Source: Cupriavidus sp.
GTDB taxonomy: Bacteria > Pseudomonadota > Gammaproteobacteria > Burkholderiales > Burkholderiaceae
NCBI GenBank assembly: GCA_031181345.1
Contig: JAPSLC010000023.1
Span: 1 to 64,000 of the forward strand
Direction: 5' to 3'
DNA length: 64,000 nucleotides
This document shows, piece after piece, positions 8,747 to 17,608 of this stretch (positions are counted from its first letter, which is position 1; the number at the start of each line of letters is the position of its first letter). A program made the translations under genes and the position numbers. Below the pieces are notes generated by a model that saw only the letters and a list, made by a program, of their open reading frames with translations, made no database searches and was not told the DNA's origin.

Positions 8747-9358
8747 ATGCGAACCATATCGAACCACACGACTGCATCGATCGCCCGAGGAACGTCGGCC
8801 TCCATCGGGATCGCTACCGCAACCTGGTTGCTCTGGGCCTCGTCCGCCTGCGCGGCGCCGGTCACGGCGCGTACCGTCGCGGTACATCCTCCCGCGAGCG
8901 CGGCCGTGGTGGTCGATGAAGCCGATTCGCTGACGCGCATGCTGCGCGGCGCGGCCACCGGCCAGAACACCGGCGCGGCCGGCGTGCCGGAATTCCTGCG
9001 CAGCTCGCGCCGGCCCGATACCGTGCTGGCGCGCGCCTGCCGCCAGCTCAACGACGCGCTGCCGATCGAGATCGACAAGGAAACGCGTCTGCGCCGCTGC
9101 CAGGCGGTGCCCGGCAAACACATCCTGTTCCAGCTGGAATTGACCAACTACAGCGGGCCGATGCTGGACCTCGCCAGCTTCGAGGTCAGCTATGCCGCGC
9201 CGCTACAGCGCAATATCTGCGCGAATCGCGACGTCGAGATCCTGACCAAGCTGGGCGTCAGCATGATGTTCCGCTACATGACGCGCAAGGCCCGAGGCGA
9301 GCGCCGCGTCGGCGACGTCTATATCAACGGTCCCATCTGCACGGCGGCGCTGCGCTGA
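8747..9358 (+). CDS. Conserved secreted protein of unknown function
   Basis: A 203-residue hypothetical exported protein. A signal-like segment (IGIATATWLLWASSACAAP) ends near residue 38. The mature part has three or four Cys in the C-terminal half (RACRQL, RRCQAVPG, RNICANR, GPICTAAL), compatible with disulphides and a periplasmic location. A beta-rich central segment HILFQLELTNYSGPMLDLASFEVSY is visible. I do not recognise a family. The ATG at 8747 was chosen because it places the hydrophobic segment near the N-terminus. Downstream lies a REP-like hairpin and then convergent opgH. Confidence 0.65.
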   Translation: MRTISNHTTASIARGTSASIGIATATWLLWASSACAAPVTARTVAVHPPASAAVVVDEADSLTRMLRGAATGQNTGAAGVPEFLRSSRRPDTVLARACRQLNDALPIEIDKETRLRRCQAVPGKHILFQLELTNYSGPMLDLASFEVSYAAPLQRNICANRDVEILTKLGVSMMFRYMTRKARGERRVGDVYINGPICTAALR

Positions 9359-9416
9359 ACGGCGCTTTCGTTTCGCTGGCGATGGCATAGCCACCGCCCC
9401 TGCCCTCTCCCCTGCT

Positions 9417-9438
9417 CCTCTCCCGCACGCGGGAGAGG
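9417..9438. repeat. REP-like hairpin, copy 1
   Basis: Arms CCTCTCCCGC (9417-9426) and GCGGGAGAGG (9429-9438) around the dinucleotide AC, between convergent genes. Same family as the copies near 19971, 33549, 33630 and 44063. It could also serve as a bidirectional terminator or RNA stabiliser. Confidence 0.8.
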
Positions 9439-9450
9439 GGGTGGTTTACA

Positions 9451-12030
9451 TCAAGCCGCCGCACTCCCCCGCGGGCGCAGGGGTACGACATTGGCCGCGC
9501 GGCGCAGCAGCGCGCGCGTCGCCTTCCAGCCGTCGTCGGCCAGCGGCGACGACCAGACCGACTCGTGCAGACGCGACAGCGCGAGCGGATCGTTCAGCAG
9601 CAGCAGCTTCTGCTTCGGCGTGAGCTTGTCCGGGCCATTGGTCAGCGCCTGCTGCACCAACACCGCGTGCTGGCGCTGCGTGCCGGCGGGCTGCACCACG
9701 CGCGCGGTCGCGGTCGCGCACATCAGCGCATTGGTGACCGGATCGACCACCGCGTCGACGAAGCCCGGCGTATCCCCAGCCTCCGCCACATGGCGCTGCG
9801 TATCGACGATCTCGCGCGGCGGCTCGGCTTCCTCGGGAATCAGGAACAGTCCGGCACGGCGCGTGGCACGGCCCAGGCTGACGCGCGAGAGCCAGACCGA
9901 CAGCGGGATCGACATCGCCAGCGCGCCGACGATCGGCAGCAGCCACCAGACGAAGCCCGGATCGAGCCAGTACACCAGCGCGCCCCAGCCCAGGCCCAGC
10001 ACGGTGTGCCAGCCGTGGCGGCGCACCGCCTCGCCCCAGGTCGTCTCGGCGTCCTCGCGCGGCGGCGACTTCCACGAGATGCCCCAGCCGATATAGGCAG
10101 CCAGCACGAACTGCGTATGGAACAGCATGCGCACCGGCGCCAGCAGGGCCGAGATCACGACCTCGATCAGCATCGACAGCATCAGCCGCAGCGCCCCGCC
10201 GTAGCGGCGCGCCTGCTTCATCAGCAGCACCACGCCGAACAGCTTGGGCAGGAACAGCAGCGTCGCGGTGGCCGAGAACAGCGCCAGCGCCTTCTCCGGA
10301 TGCCACTCGGGCCAGTTCGGATAGAACTGATACGGCTGCGAGAAGTACTCGGGCGGCACCAGCGCATGCTTGGCCAGCATCGCGGTCGACAACAGCAGGA
10401 ACAGGAACCACAGCGGCGCCGACAGATAGGCCATCACGCCGGTCAGGAACACCGCGCGGTGCACGGCGTGGAAGCCCTGCTTCATCCACAGCCGGAAGTT
10501 CATCAGATTGCCCTGGCACCAGCGGCGGTCGCGCTTGACCTCGTCGAGCAGATTGGGCGGCAGTTCCTCGAACGAGCCGGGCAGATCGTAGGCGATCCAC
10601 ACGCCCCAGCCGGCCCGACGCATCAGCGCGGCCTCGACGAAATCGTGCGACAGGATCTCGCCGGCCAGCGGCCCCTTGCCGGGCAGCGGCGCCAGCGCGC
10701 AATGCTCCATGAAGGGCTTGATGCGGATGATCGCGTTGTGGCCCCAATAGTGCGATTCGCCCAGCTGCCAGTAATGCAGGCCGGCGGTAAACAGCGGACC
10801 GTACACGCGCGTGGCGAACTGCTGCACCCGCGCGTACATCGTCTCGCGGCCGGTCGCCAGCGGCGCGGTCTGGATGATGCCGGCGCCGGGGTTGGCCTCC
10901 ATCAGCCGCACCAGCGTGGCCAGGCAATCGCCGCTCATCACGCTGTCGGCGTCGAGCACGACCATGTAGCGATACTTGCTGCCCCAGCGGCGGCAGAAGT
11001 CGGCGACGTTGCCGGTCTTGCGCTTGACGCGATGGCGGCGCCAGCGATAGAAGATGCGGCCGAAGCCATTGACGGCGCGGCAGGTCTCCATCCACGCATC
11101 GGTTTCGGCGGTGCGCAGGTCGGGATTGCCGCTGTCGGACAGCACGAAGAAATCGAAGTGCGCGAGCTCGCCGGTGCGTTCCAGCGATTCGTAGGTCGCG
11201 CGCAGCCCGGCGAAGACGCGGGTCACGTCCTCGTTGCAGATCGGCATGATCACCGCGGTGCGGGCCTCGCTCGCGATCGGCGCGTTGCCGCTGGCCGAGC
11301 GCGAGATCAGATGGCGATCGCCCCCCTTGGCCAGCACGAGGAAGCCCATCATCGCGGTCCAGAAGCCGGCCGAGACCCAGGCGAACAGCACCGTGAACAG
11401 GCCCAGCGTGATCATCTCGAGGGTGTCGTTGCCCTTGTACGGCAGCACCGTCGACATGAAGTACGTCGCCATCATGGTCTGCACGATCACCAGGAACAGC
11501 AGCACCCAGCGGCGGTGCGCGCCGGCCGGATGCCACTTGCCTTCGGCATCGGGACCGTCGTGCAGCGTGTCCCAGGTCTCGGGGACGGGCGGCTTGCCCA
11601 GCAGCTTGCGCACACCGTTGCGCACGAACGCCGCGACCAGGTGCGGCGGCCACGGCCGCGGCACCATCGACGCGCGATTGGGCTCGGGTCCGGTGGCCAC
11701 ATGGACCGTGCCGTCGGCGCGCCGCTCGATCAGCGGTTCGCCGCCGACCTTGGGTTCGCCATAGGCCAGTTGCAGACGCCGCTCGATCGAGCCGTACGCC
11801 GCGCCGGCGGGGGAAGCCGCGCCGTCGCCATTGGCCAGCGCCTTTTGCAGCGAGCGCACGCCGGGATCGTCGCCGGTCGCGTCGCCCTTGATGACGATGC
11901 CTTCATGCAGCGCGGTATCGGCGAGCAGGTCGCGGCGCTGTTCCGGCGATACCGGCAGGCGGTCGACATAGCGCTCGCACGCCGCCGCGGCCGAGCGCTG
12001 CTTTAGCCTGGGGGTAAGATGTAGCTCCAT
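9451..12030 (-). CDS. opgH: Glucans biosynthesis glucosyltransferase H
   Basis: An 859-residue inner-membrane glycosyltransferase that polymerises the beta-1,2 glucan backbone of osmoregulated periplasmic glucans from UDP-glucose. About eight membrane segments flank a large cytoplasmic GT2 domain (TAVIMPICNEDVTRVFAG; acceptor/metal motif LDADSVMSGD near residue 358; and the Q/RxxRW-type motif KRDRRWCQGN near 497). Length agrees with OpgH (about 850). Its ATG lies 28 bases inside the end of opgG, so expression is coupled. In enterobacteria OpgH also couples UDP-glucose to FtsZ inhibition; whether that N-terminal function exists here is unknown. Confidence 0.97.
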   Translation of the reverse strand: MELHLTPRLKQRSAAAACERYVDRLPVSPEQRRDLLADTALHEGIVIKGDATGDDPGVRSLQKALANGDGAASPAGAAYGSIERRLQLAYGEPKVGGEPLIERRADGTVHVATGPEPNRASMVPRPWPPHLVAAFVRNGVRKLLGKPPVPETWDTLHDGPDAEGKWHPAGAHRRWVLLFLVIVQTMMATYFMSTVLPYKGNDTLEMITLGLFTVLFAWVSAGFWTAMMGFLVLAKGGDRHLISRSASGNAPIASEARTAVIMPICNEDVTRVFAGLRATYESLERTGELAHFDFFVLSDSGNPDLRTAETDAWMETCRAVNGFGRIFYRWRRHRVKRKTGNVADFCRRWGSKYRYMVVLDADSVMSGDCLATLVRLMEANPGAGIIQTAPLATGRETMYARVQQFATRVYGPLFTAGLHYWQLGESHYWGHNAIIRIKPFMEHCALAPLPGKGPLAGEILSHDFVEAALMRRAGWGVWIAYDLPGSFEELPPNLLDEVKRDRRWCQGNLMNFRLWMKQGFHAVHRAVFLTGVMAYLSAPLWFLFLLLSTAMLAKHALVPPEYFSQPYQFYPNWPEWHPEKALALFSATATLLFLPKLFGVVLLMKQARRYGGALRLMLSMLIEVVISALLAPVRMLFHTQFVLAAYIGWGISWKSPPREDAETTWGEAVRRHGWHTVLGLGWGALVYWLDPGFVWWLLPIVGALAMSIPLSVWLSRVSLGRATRRAGLFLIPEEAEPPREIVDTQRHVAEAGDTPGFVDAVVDPVTNALMCATATARVVQPAGTQRQHAVLVQQALTNGPDKLTPKQKLLLLNDPLALSRLHESVWSSPLADDGWKATRALLRRAANVVPLRPRGSAAA

Positions 12031-13595
12031 GTCTCTGACAGGGTTGTGTTGCCGTTGCGAAGATAGCCGCGCAACTCTACCGGCTTGTTCTCGTCCTTGC
12101 GGCGCAGGAACATCGTCATGCGCCAGCCACCGGTGGCCTCGTTACGCTGCGTCGAAGTGCGCAGCAGTTCGGCGTTGCCATCGGCCGATACCACCGCATC
12201 GATGTGCGCGGCAGGATCCAGCTTCTTGAATGCGGGCCCCTCGAAGTCCACCAGCAGCGAAAAGCTGGTGTCCTCCTTGTTGCGGGTCAGCCCCTGCCCG
12301 CGGCGGGTCTGCGTGACCCATGACAGCGGCGGCATGCGCTCGCGGTCCTTCTGCCACAGCAGCCGGTATTCGAGATCGAACGGCTGCTTCGGCTTGGGCG
12401 GGTTGTCCGGGACCCAGTAGGCGACGATGTTGTCGTTGGTCTCGTCCGGCGTCGGGATCATCACCAGCTCGACGCGGCCCGAACCCCAGTTACCGCGCGG
12501 TTCGACCCAGCCGCTCGGCCGGCGTTCATACCATTCGCCGATTTCCTGGTAGCTCGAGAACGAGCGGTCGCGCTGCATCAGGCCGAAACCCTGCGGATTG
12601 GTCGCCGAGAACGAGGTCACCAGCAGGCGCTTCGGATTGACCAGCGGACGCCAGATCCATTCGCCCGTGCCCAGCTGGACCGACAGGCCGTCGGAATCGT
12701 GCACCTCGGGACGGAACTCCGGCGCCGCAGGCGGCTGGTTCTCGCCGAACAGGTACATGCTGGTCAGCGGCGCCAGGCCCAGCTTGGTGACGTTCTCGCG
12801 CAAATAGAGGCGTGCCTTGACCTCGGTCTCGGTGTCCACGCCCGGCTTGATCACGAAGCGATAGGCGCCGCTCATGCGGCGCGAATCCATCAGCGCATAG
12901 ATGACGAGCTGCTTGTCGCCCGGCGCGGGACGCTCGATCCAGTACTCGACGAAGCGCGGAAATTCCTCGCCGGATGCGAGCGCGGTGTCCACCGCAACGC
13001 CGCGCGCCGACAGGCCGTACCACTGGTCCTTGCCGACGCCGCGGAAATAGCTCGCGCCGACAAAGGACACCACCTCGTCCTTGTTCTTGCCGTTGACCGG
13101 ATGCAGCACGCGGAAACCGGCAAAGCCCAGGCCCTTGAGCATCTCGGGGTCGAACTTGTGCGAGCCGTAGTTGAAGTCGGCCGGATTGAAGCGCATCTCG
13201 CGCACGCGGTTGCCGGTGACCTCGTTGATCTTCACGGGCTGGTCGAACACCATGCCCTCGTGGAAGAACGACAGCTCGAACGGCAGCTTGGTGTTGCGCC
13301 AGACGAAGCGTTCCGGCTTGTACTGGATCTCCCGATAGCGCGGATACGACAGTTCGCGCAACTCGGTCGGCAGATGGGCCTTGGGGGCCTTGTACGGGGA
13401 ATTGGCCAGCTGGCGGGCGCGGGCGGCCACGGTATCGAAGCTGAACGCATGCGCGGCCATCGCGCAGCAGGCCAGCGCACCGGCACACAGCCAGCGCCCC
13501 AGCCGCACGCCATCGAAGCGCGTCGGCGACATGGGCCGGCGGGAACGGGCGGAAAGCGGCAAGGAAGTGGCGGAGTCGATCATGGATGCCGTCAT
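12003..13595 (-). CDS. opgG: Glucan biosynthesis protein G (periplasmic)
   Basis: A 530-residue periplasmic protein required for synthesis or branching of osmoregulated periplasmic glucans. An N-terminal export segment (GRWLCAGALACCAMAAHA, about residues 32-49) precedes FSFDTVAARARQLANSPYKAP, the typical start of mature OpgG. The large beta-sandwich domain and the C-terminal Ig-like domain ending ETWSYILPPG are complete. The start at 13595 (MTASMIDSATS) or 13583 (MIDSATS) is uncertain because neither has a strong ribosome binding site. First gene of the opgGH operon, transcribed from an AT-rich leader at about 13740-13870. Confidence 0.96.
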   Translation of the reverse strand: MTASMIDSATSLPLSARSRRPMSPTRFDGVRLGRWLCAGALACCAMAAHAFSFDTVAARARQLANSPYKAPKAHLPTELRELSYPRYREIQYKPERFVWRNTKLPFELSFFHEGMVFDQPVKINEVTGNRVREMRFNPADFNYGSHKFDPEMLKGLGFAGFRVLHPVNGKNKDEVVSFVGASYFRGVGKDQWYGLSARGVAVDTALASGEEFPRFVEYWIERPAPGDKQLVIYALMDSRRMSGAYRFVIKPGVDTETEVKARLYLRENVTKLGLAPLTSMYLFGENQPPAAPEFRPEVHDSDGLSVQLGTGEWIWRPLVNPKRLLVTSFSATNPQGFGLMQRDRSFSSYQEIGEWYERRPSGWVEPRGNWGSGRVELVMIPTPDETNDNIVAYWVPDNPPKPKQPFDLEYRLLWQKDRERMPPLSWVTQTRRGQGLTRNKEDTSFSLLVDFEGPAFKKLDPAAHIDAVVSADGNAELLRTSTQRNEATGGWRMTMFLRRKDENKPVELRGYLRNGNTTLSETWSYILPPG

Positions 13596-14346
13596 CAAAG
13601 GCGGTAGTCGGTAGTGCAATTGGTTATTCGGGAAGCCGCGGAATATGGCGCGGAAACTCGTCGATGGCCAGGCCGGCGATCCGGTGCCTGAGCCGCCCCA
13701 AGACGGACGTTGCCGGGGGCTGTGACTTGGGTGACGCTTGGAAGGTGTTGGATTTGCTGCAATGCGGGACAAAACCTTAACAAATTTGCCTACCAAAAGT
13801 CACGTTTCGATCACGCAACGGTTGCAACAATTTGAAACGTTTGTTGCTCATCCGCCTCTTGATTGATCAAAGTCGGTCATCCTCCTCATGTCTGAAATGA
13901 CGCCGAGGTTGCACCGCAACAAGACCGCCGCCACCTCGCGCGCGCAAGGCTCGTCCGCTCCTGTCGTCCTGCGGACAGGAGCCGCGAATCGGTGACGGGA
14001 TCGGATGCGTGCCGGACGGCACGCGGGTCGGGTGCGGCTGCGGCCGGCAGTCCAGGCGAGAAGCGCCGGAGCGAACCGGCCGCGGCGGGCGCGACGATTG
14101 AAACTAGGCCCCTGTCGTTGCCACGTCAATCGGACGCTGTCCGACAAAGCCCCGCCTTGGTGGCGCGGGACACGCTGGGCGGCGCGCGGCGCCCGCGCCC
14201 GGTGTCGGCGCGCACTACAATCGACCGATCCGTCGTTGGCGCGCCTGCGTGAAACCGGGCCGCGCCAGCGCCGATCACGCCAGTTGCGCCAGTTGCGCCA
14301 GTTGCGCCAGTTGCGCCAGTCACGCCAGTCACGCCAAGAACGGGGG
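13596..14346. other. Long intergenic region: opgG leader and tandem repeats
   Basis: This 750-bp region holds no gene I can support. Near opgG it is AT-rich and contains an inverted repeat with arms GCAACAA (13824-13830) and TTGTTGC (13841-13847), plus the palindrome TTGATTGATCAA near 13860. These are plausible promoter/operator elements for the divergent units. The part from about 13900 to 14275 is GC-rich and featureless; 14276-14335 is a 9-bp tandem repeat listed separately. Confidence 0.5.
14276..14335. repeat. 9-bp tandem repeat (AGTTGCGCC type)
   Basis: Four exact units of AGTTGCGCC (from 14282) are flanked by variants AGTCACGCC, giving about six to seven periods directly upstream of the ATG at 14347. 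The repeat is inside the probable 5' leader. Length changes of 9 bp would alter promoter or leader spacing without shifting a frame. Confidence 0.85.
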
Positions 14347-14781
14347 ATGCCGATGCCGCATGCAGCGCCTGCCCGCCTGCCGCTGTCACCGGGTCTTGCG
14401 CCCGCACTGGCGTCTGCGCTGCTATGTGCGCTGACCCTGGGCGCAGCGGCGCCGGCACGGGCTTATGTCGACCACTATCTGACCAGCACGATCGTCGGCA
14501 CGATGACGCAGAGCGAGGCGCGCGCCTTCGCCGCCGCGGTCAATCGCGCACTGACCGCGACCGAGGACGGCACCGCGGTCTCGTGGCGGACCCAGGCCAC
14601 GCCAAGGCGCCCGGCCACCTACGCCCGCATCACGCCGCTGCAGAGCAAGACCGACCACGGTCAGCCCTGCCGCCAGATCCGCAGCGAGCTGCAGCGCTCG
14701 AGCAACGAGGAAAGCTGGACCGGCTGGTTCTGCAAGCAGCCCGACGGCCGCTGGCGGGCGCGCGTGGTCGACGAAGAATAA
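14347..14781 (+). CDS. Small exported protein, RT0821/Lpp0805-like surface domain
   Basis: A 144-residue protein with a signal peptide (PALASALLCALTLGAAAPARA, cleavage near residue 38). The mature domain resembles the C-terminal part of RT0821/Lpp0805-type surface proteins: AFAAAVNRALTATEDGTAVSWRT, then ARITPLQSK, then a Cys pair around QPCRQIRSEL and WFCKQPDGRWR. Such domains are found in small outer-membrane or periplasmic proteins of unknown role. The two candidate ATGs (14347, 14353) differ by two codons; GGGGG sits immediately upstream. No lipobox is seen. The 9-bp tandem repeat lies just upstream. Confidence 0.7.
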   Translation: MPMPHAAPARLPLSPGLAPALASALLCALTLGAAAPARAYVDHYLTSTIVGTMTQSEARAFAAAVNRALTATEDGTAVSWRTQATPRRPATYARITPLQSKTDHGQPCRQIRSELQRSSNEESWTGWFCKQPDGRWRARVVDEE

Positions 14782-14868
14782 AGAAGGGATAAGGCGGGCG
14801 AAGCGGCAACAACAGCCGCGTCGCGGCCTGCCGCAGGTTCGCTCGGCGACAGGGACCCAGCGTCGTGC

Positions 14869-15519
14869 TCAGCGGCACAGGCGTGCCATCACCTCGCCGG
14901 CCAGCGAGCCCGATGGGGCCAGCTGCGGCGTCGCCCGCTGCGGCGAACGGATCGTGTAGAGCGGTTCGCCGCGCGCGAAACGGCGCGGGAACAACGTCTG
15001 CTCGACCACCGCGTACATCGACGTGGCGCAGTCCAGCACCATGCGTCGCAGCGACGACCGGATCGGCTCGCCGCTGGCGGTATGGATGGCGCCGCCTACC
15101 GGCGCGTTGCGCATCACGACCACGCCGATACGCGCACCCTGGCGGCGCACCGAACGCTGGTCCAGATACGAGATCACGCCGTTGCCGCCCATCAGCGGCA
15201 GCCAGCGCTGCGGGTCCGGCGCGGACGGATCCGGCGCGGCCAGCGTCACGCAACCCTCGCGCGGCGTCGAACGAAATACGGTACCGCCGTTGGGGCCCTG
15301 GCATTGGTAGAGCCCGGCGGCCGCGGCCGGCACCACCTTTCCGCGCGCGCTGTCGACGCGGACATCGGCGCGGACGTCGGAGCTGAATGCCGGTGAGAGC
15401 GTCAGCGCGGCGGCCAGCAGCAGCGGCGTGGAATGCGGGAAACGGAAGTGAGCGAACGACGCGACGCCGGCGCGGAGGGCGCGGCGACGCAGTGCGGGCG
15501 TGGCGGCACGAGACGACAT
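14869..15519 (-). CDS. Exported protein with surface-adhesin E-like domain
   Basis: A 216-residue protein with an N-terminal arginine-rich segment and signal peptide (PHSTPLLLAAALTLSPAFSS). A short cysteine-bearing segment YQCQGPNGGTVFRSTPREGC near residues 58-77 resembles a DUF4124-type beta hairpin. The C-terminal half has WLPLMGGNGVISYLDQRSVRRQG, an acidic/basic beta stretch and MVLDCATSMYAVVEQTLF, the pattern of the surface-adhesin protein E family of small periplasmic or surface proteins. Function in this organism is unknown. The ATG at 15517-15519 gives the most sensible signal peptide. Confidence 0.65.
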   Translation of the reverse strand: MSSRAATPALRRRALRAGVASFAHFRFPHSTPLLLAAALTLSPAFSSDVRADVRVDSARGKVVPAAAAGLYQCQGPNGGTVFRSTPREGCVTLAAPDPSAPDPQRWLPLMGGNGVISYLDQRSVRRQGARIGVVVMRNAPVGGAIHTASGEPIRSSLRRMVLDCATSMYAVVEQTLFPRRFARGEPLYTIRSPQRATPQLAPSGSLAGEVMARLCR

Positions 15520-15629
15520 GATGCTGGGCGCGATGATGAAACGGAGGCGGCCCGGGGACCGGCGGCGAGCGCGGCCACGATGATCCCCGGGGCCGCGCCA
15601 CAGCCGGCATTGTCGCACAGCGACCCTGC

Positions 15630-16349
15630 TCAGTGCCCCTGCTCGCGCCAGGCGACCAGTTCGGCGATGGTCAGCACCGGCAGATCGTGCTGCGCGGCGA
15701 AGGCCAGCGCCTGCTCGTAGCGGGCCATCGTGCCATCGGGATTCATCAGCTCGCACAGCACCGCGGCCGGTGCCAGGCCGGCCAGGCGCGCCAGTTCAAC
15801 CGATCCCTCGGTATGGCCGCGCCGCGTCAGCACGCCGCCGTCGGCGGCCACCAGTGGAAAGACATGGCCCGGGCTGACCACGGCATCGAGCCCCGCGTCG
15901 TCGGCGATCGCGGCGCGGATCGTGGTGATCCGGTCGGCCGCGCTGACGCCGGTGGTGACGCCGGTGCGCGCCTCGATCGAGACCGTGAACGCGGTGCCGT
16001 ACTGGCTGCGATTGTTTTCGACCATCGGCCGCAAGCCCAGCTGCGCGACCTTCTCGCGCGTCAGGCACAGGCAGACGATACCGCTGCATTCGCGGATCAG
16101 CATCGCCATATTGGCGGGCGTCAGCCGCTCGGCGGCGACGATCAGGTCGGCCTCGTTCTCGCGGTCGTGGTCGTCCATCAGCACCACGGGCCGGCCCTCG
16201 CGCATGGCATGCAGGGCCTGCTCGATGCGGGTCGGCAGATCGTGGGCAAGCGCCGGCACGATGGCGTCGGCATGGTCGACGGCGGCCGGCGCGCAGGCAC
16301 CGTGGTCGGGGGAAAGGTTGGCTTGGGAAGGCGACAGCGTGGACAGCAT
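15630..16349 (-). CDS. ribB: 3,4-dihydroxy-2-butanone-4-phosphate synthase
   Basis: A 239-residue enzyme converting ribulose 5-phosphate to formate and 3,4-dihydroxy-2-butanone 4-phosphate for riboflavin synthesis. The acidic metal-binding motif [11 protein letters not shown], the substrate loop TGVSAADR, and GHVFPL...[11 protein letters not shown] are all present. It is a stand-alone RibB; no GTP cyclohydrolase II domain follows (stop at 15630). A roughly 20-residue N-terminal extension is longer than in E. coli RibB. Expression is almost certainly controlled by the FMN riboswitch at 16582-16751, so this copy is the feedback-regulated one. Confidence 0.95.
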   Translation of the reverse strand: MLSTLSPSQANLSPDHGACAPAAVDHADAIVPALAHDLPTRIEQALHAMREGRPVVLMDDHDRENEADLIVAAERLTPANMAMLIRECSGIVCLCLTREKVAQLGLRPMVENNRSQYGTAFTVSIEARTGVTTGVSAADRITTIRAAIADDAGLDAVVSPGHVFPLVAADGGVLTRRGHTEGSVELARLAGLAPAAVLCELMNPDGTMARYEQALAFAAQHDLPVLTIAELVAWREQGH

Positions 16350-16581
16350 TGAAACGCTCCTTGCGCAAAGATCAACGGGCGTTTCAGGGGATTGGCGACG
16401 CAAGCGGGAACGCGCACGATGGCCGGCGCCAGGCGCCGACCGCGGCGATCGGCCACGACGCTTTTCATTCGCGCAGGGCAAGGCGACGAACCGCCGGCCG
16501 CATGCACAAGACACGCGACCGCGCAGGCTCGCGCCGACCCAGCCGAACGGCAATGAAGCGGCAGCGATGCTTGCTCGCCCA
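16350..16581 (-). other. ribB 5' leader downstream of the riboswitch
   Basis: About 230 bases separate the FMN aptamer from the ribB start. This is where the expression platform (alternative terminator or sequestered ribosome binding site) must lie. I could not pick out a single convincing terminator by eye. Confidence 0.5.
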
Positions 16582-16751
16582 TCTTCTTTCATCCGGACTA
16601 TGACCGTCGGCCCTGGCTTCTCACCAGGTCTGCTGACCCCGCGCGAACATGTGCGAAACACATGAACAGCGCGGGCGCTCGCGGGCTCGCCGGCCGCGTC
16701 GGAGAACGCGTTCGGCATACCGCCGGTGGGGACTTTCACCCCGCCCTGAAG
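16582..16751 (-). promoter_or_regulatory. FMN riboswitch (RFN element)
   Basis: Read on the minus strand, the conserved RFN boxes are present in order: AGGGCGGGGTGAAAGTCCCC, then ACCGGCGGTATGCC, a variable stem, then GGTCAGCAGACCTGGTGAGA and AGCCAGGGCCGACGGTCATA, ending GTCCGGATGAAAGAAG. These are the near-invariant core of the FMN aptamer. It precedes ribB, the expected target; FMN binding would shut expression down. Confidence 0.95.
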
Positions 16752-17008
16752 ACGTAACGAAACCGGCGAAAAGCGCTTGCCCTTCGAAGAATCCGTGGTG
16801 GATCCCCGGGGGCGCGGGCCCGCACCGGCGTTGCGATGTTATCACGCGATGCGGCGTAAGCGCCCGATCTGTACTACAACTAAACGACTTGCGCGGGCGC
16901 CGCGCCCGTCATGCGGGCACCGAAGTCCACCGTCGCCCCGCAGGCTTTCCGCGCTCTCTCCGCGCGTTTTTCGCGTTCCCCGTTCCCGTTTTCATTGCCG
17001 CGATCACG

Positions 17009-17608
17009 ATGCCATTCGACGACGACCCACTTGCACGCCTGTCCCGCCGCCCTTCCTCTTCCTGTCATCCCACGCGAGCCCTGCGCTGGCTTGCCGCCCT
17101 GCCCCTGCTGATCGCCGGCAGCGCGGCATGGGCCGACCCGACCGTGCAGATCGCCTACGGCACCGACAGCCGCACCGACGTACGCAAGGTCGATATCGCC
17201 TTCGGCTGGGACTCCGGCTATGGCTGGGGCGACCCGACCGGCCTGCGGCTCGGCCTGTTGTGGGAGCTCAATGTCGCGCGCTGGGACAGCACCAGCGACG
17301 CCAATCCGCGCAACCTGTGGGAGATCGGCGCGCAGCCGGTGCTCCGGCTGGCCTGGCAGCGGCATCGGTGGGTGCCTTTCCTCGAGGCGTCGATCGGCGT
17401 GCGGCTGATGAGCGGGACCCGGACCTCGGACACCCACACGATGTCGACCGCGTTCCAGTTCTCCGACATGGCGGGCGTCGGCATTGCCTTCGGCAAGGAT
17501 CAGCGCTTCGCCATCGGCTACCGCTACCAGCACATCTCGAATGCCGGCATCAAGAAGCCCAATCCCGGCTCGGACTTCCACACCGCCTATCTGCGCTACC
17601 GGTTCTGA
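17009..17608 (+). CDS. pagL: PagL-like lipid A 3-O-deacylase
   Basis: A 199-residue outer-membrane acyloxyacyl hydrolase that removes a 3-O-linked acyl chain from lipid A. A signal peptide ends near Ala41 (AGSAAWA). The mature beta barrel ends in an aromatic residue (YLRYRF), usual for outer-membrane proteins. The catalytic pair is His175 and Ser177 in GYRYQHISNAGIKKPNPG. The position corresponding to the triad Glu of Pseudomonas PagL (14 residues after the His) is Asp189. It overlaps the convergent XRE gene by 13 bp. The start at 17009 follows an AT-poor leader without a strong ribosome binding site. Confidence 0.85.
   Translation: MPFDDDPLARLSRRPSSSCHPTRALRWLAALPLLIAGSAAWADPTVQIAYGTDSRTDVRKVDIAFGWDSGYGWGDPTGLRLGLLWELNVARWDSTSDANPRNLWEIGAQPVLRLAWQRHRWVPFLEASIGVRLMSGTRTSDTHTMSTAFQFSDMAGVGIAFGKDQRFAIGYRYQHISNAGIKKPNPGSDFHTAYLRYRF

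Noticed and set aside
9565..12006. A very long open frame (813 codons) antisense to opgH
   Set aside because: It is the mirror of a well-supported glucosyltransferase gene, has Arg/His/Gln-rich composition typical of antisense frames in GC-rich DNA, and shows no recognisable domain.
13860..13871. TTGATTGATCAA considered as an Fnr/Crp box
   Set aside because: The Fnr consensus needs four bases between TTGAT and ATCAA; here there are only two, so it is at most a generic palindrome.
14276..14335. The short tandem repeat considered as a CRISPR array
   Set aside because: The unit is 9 bp with no spacers of unique sequence and no cas genes nearby.
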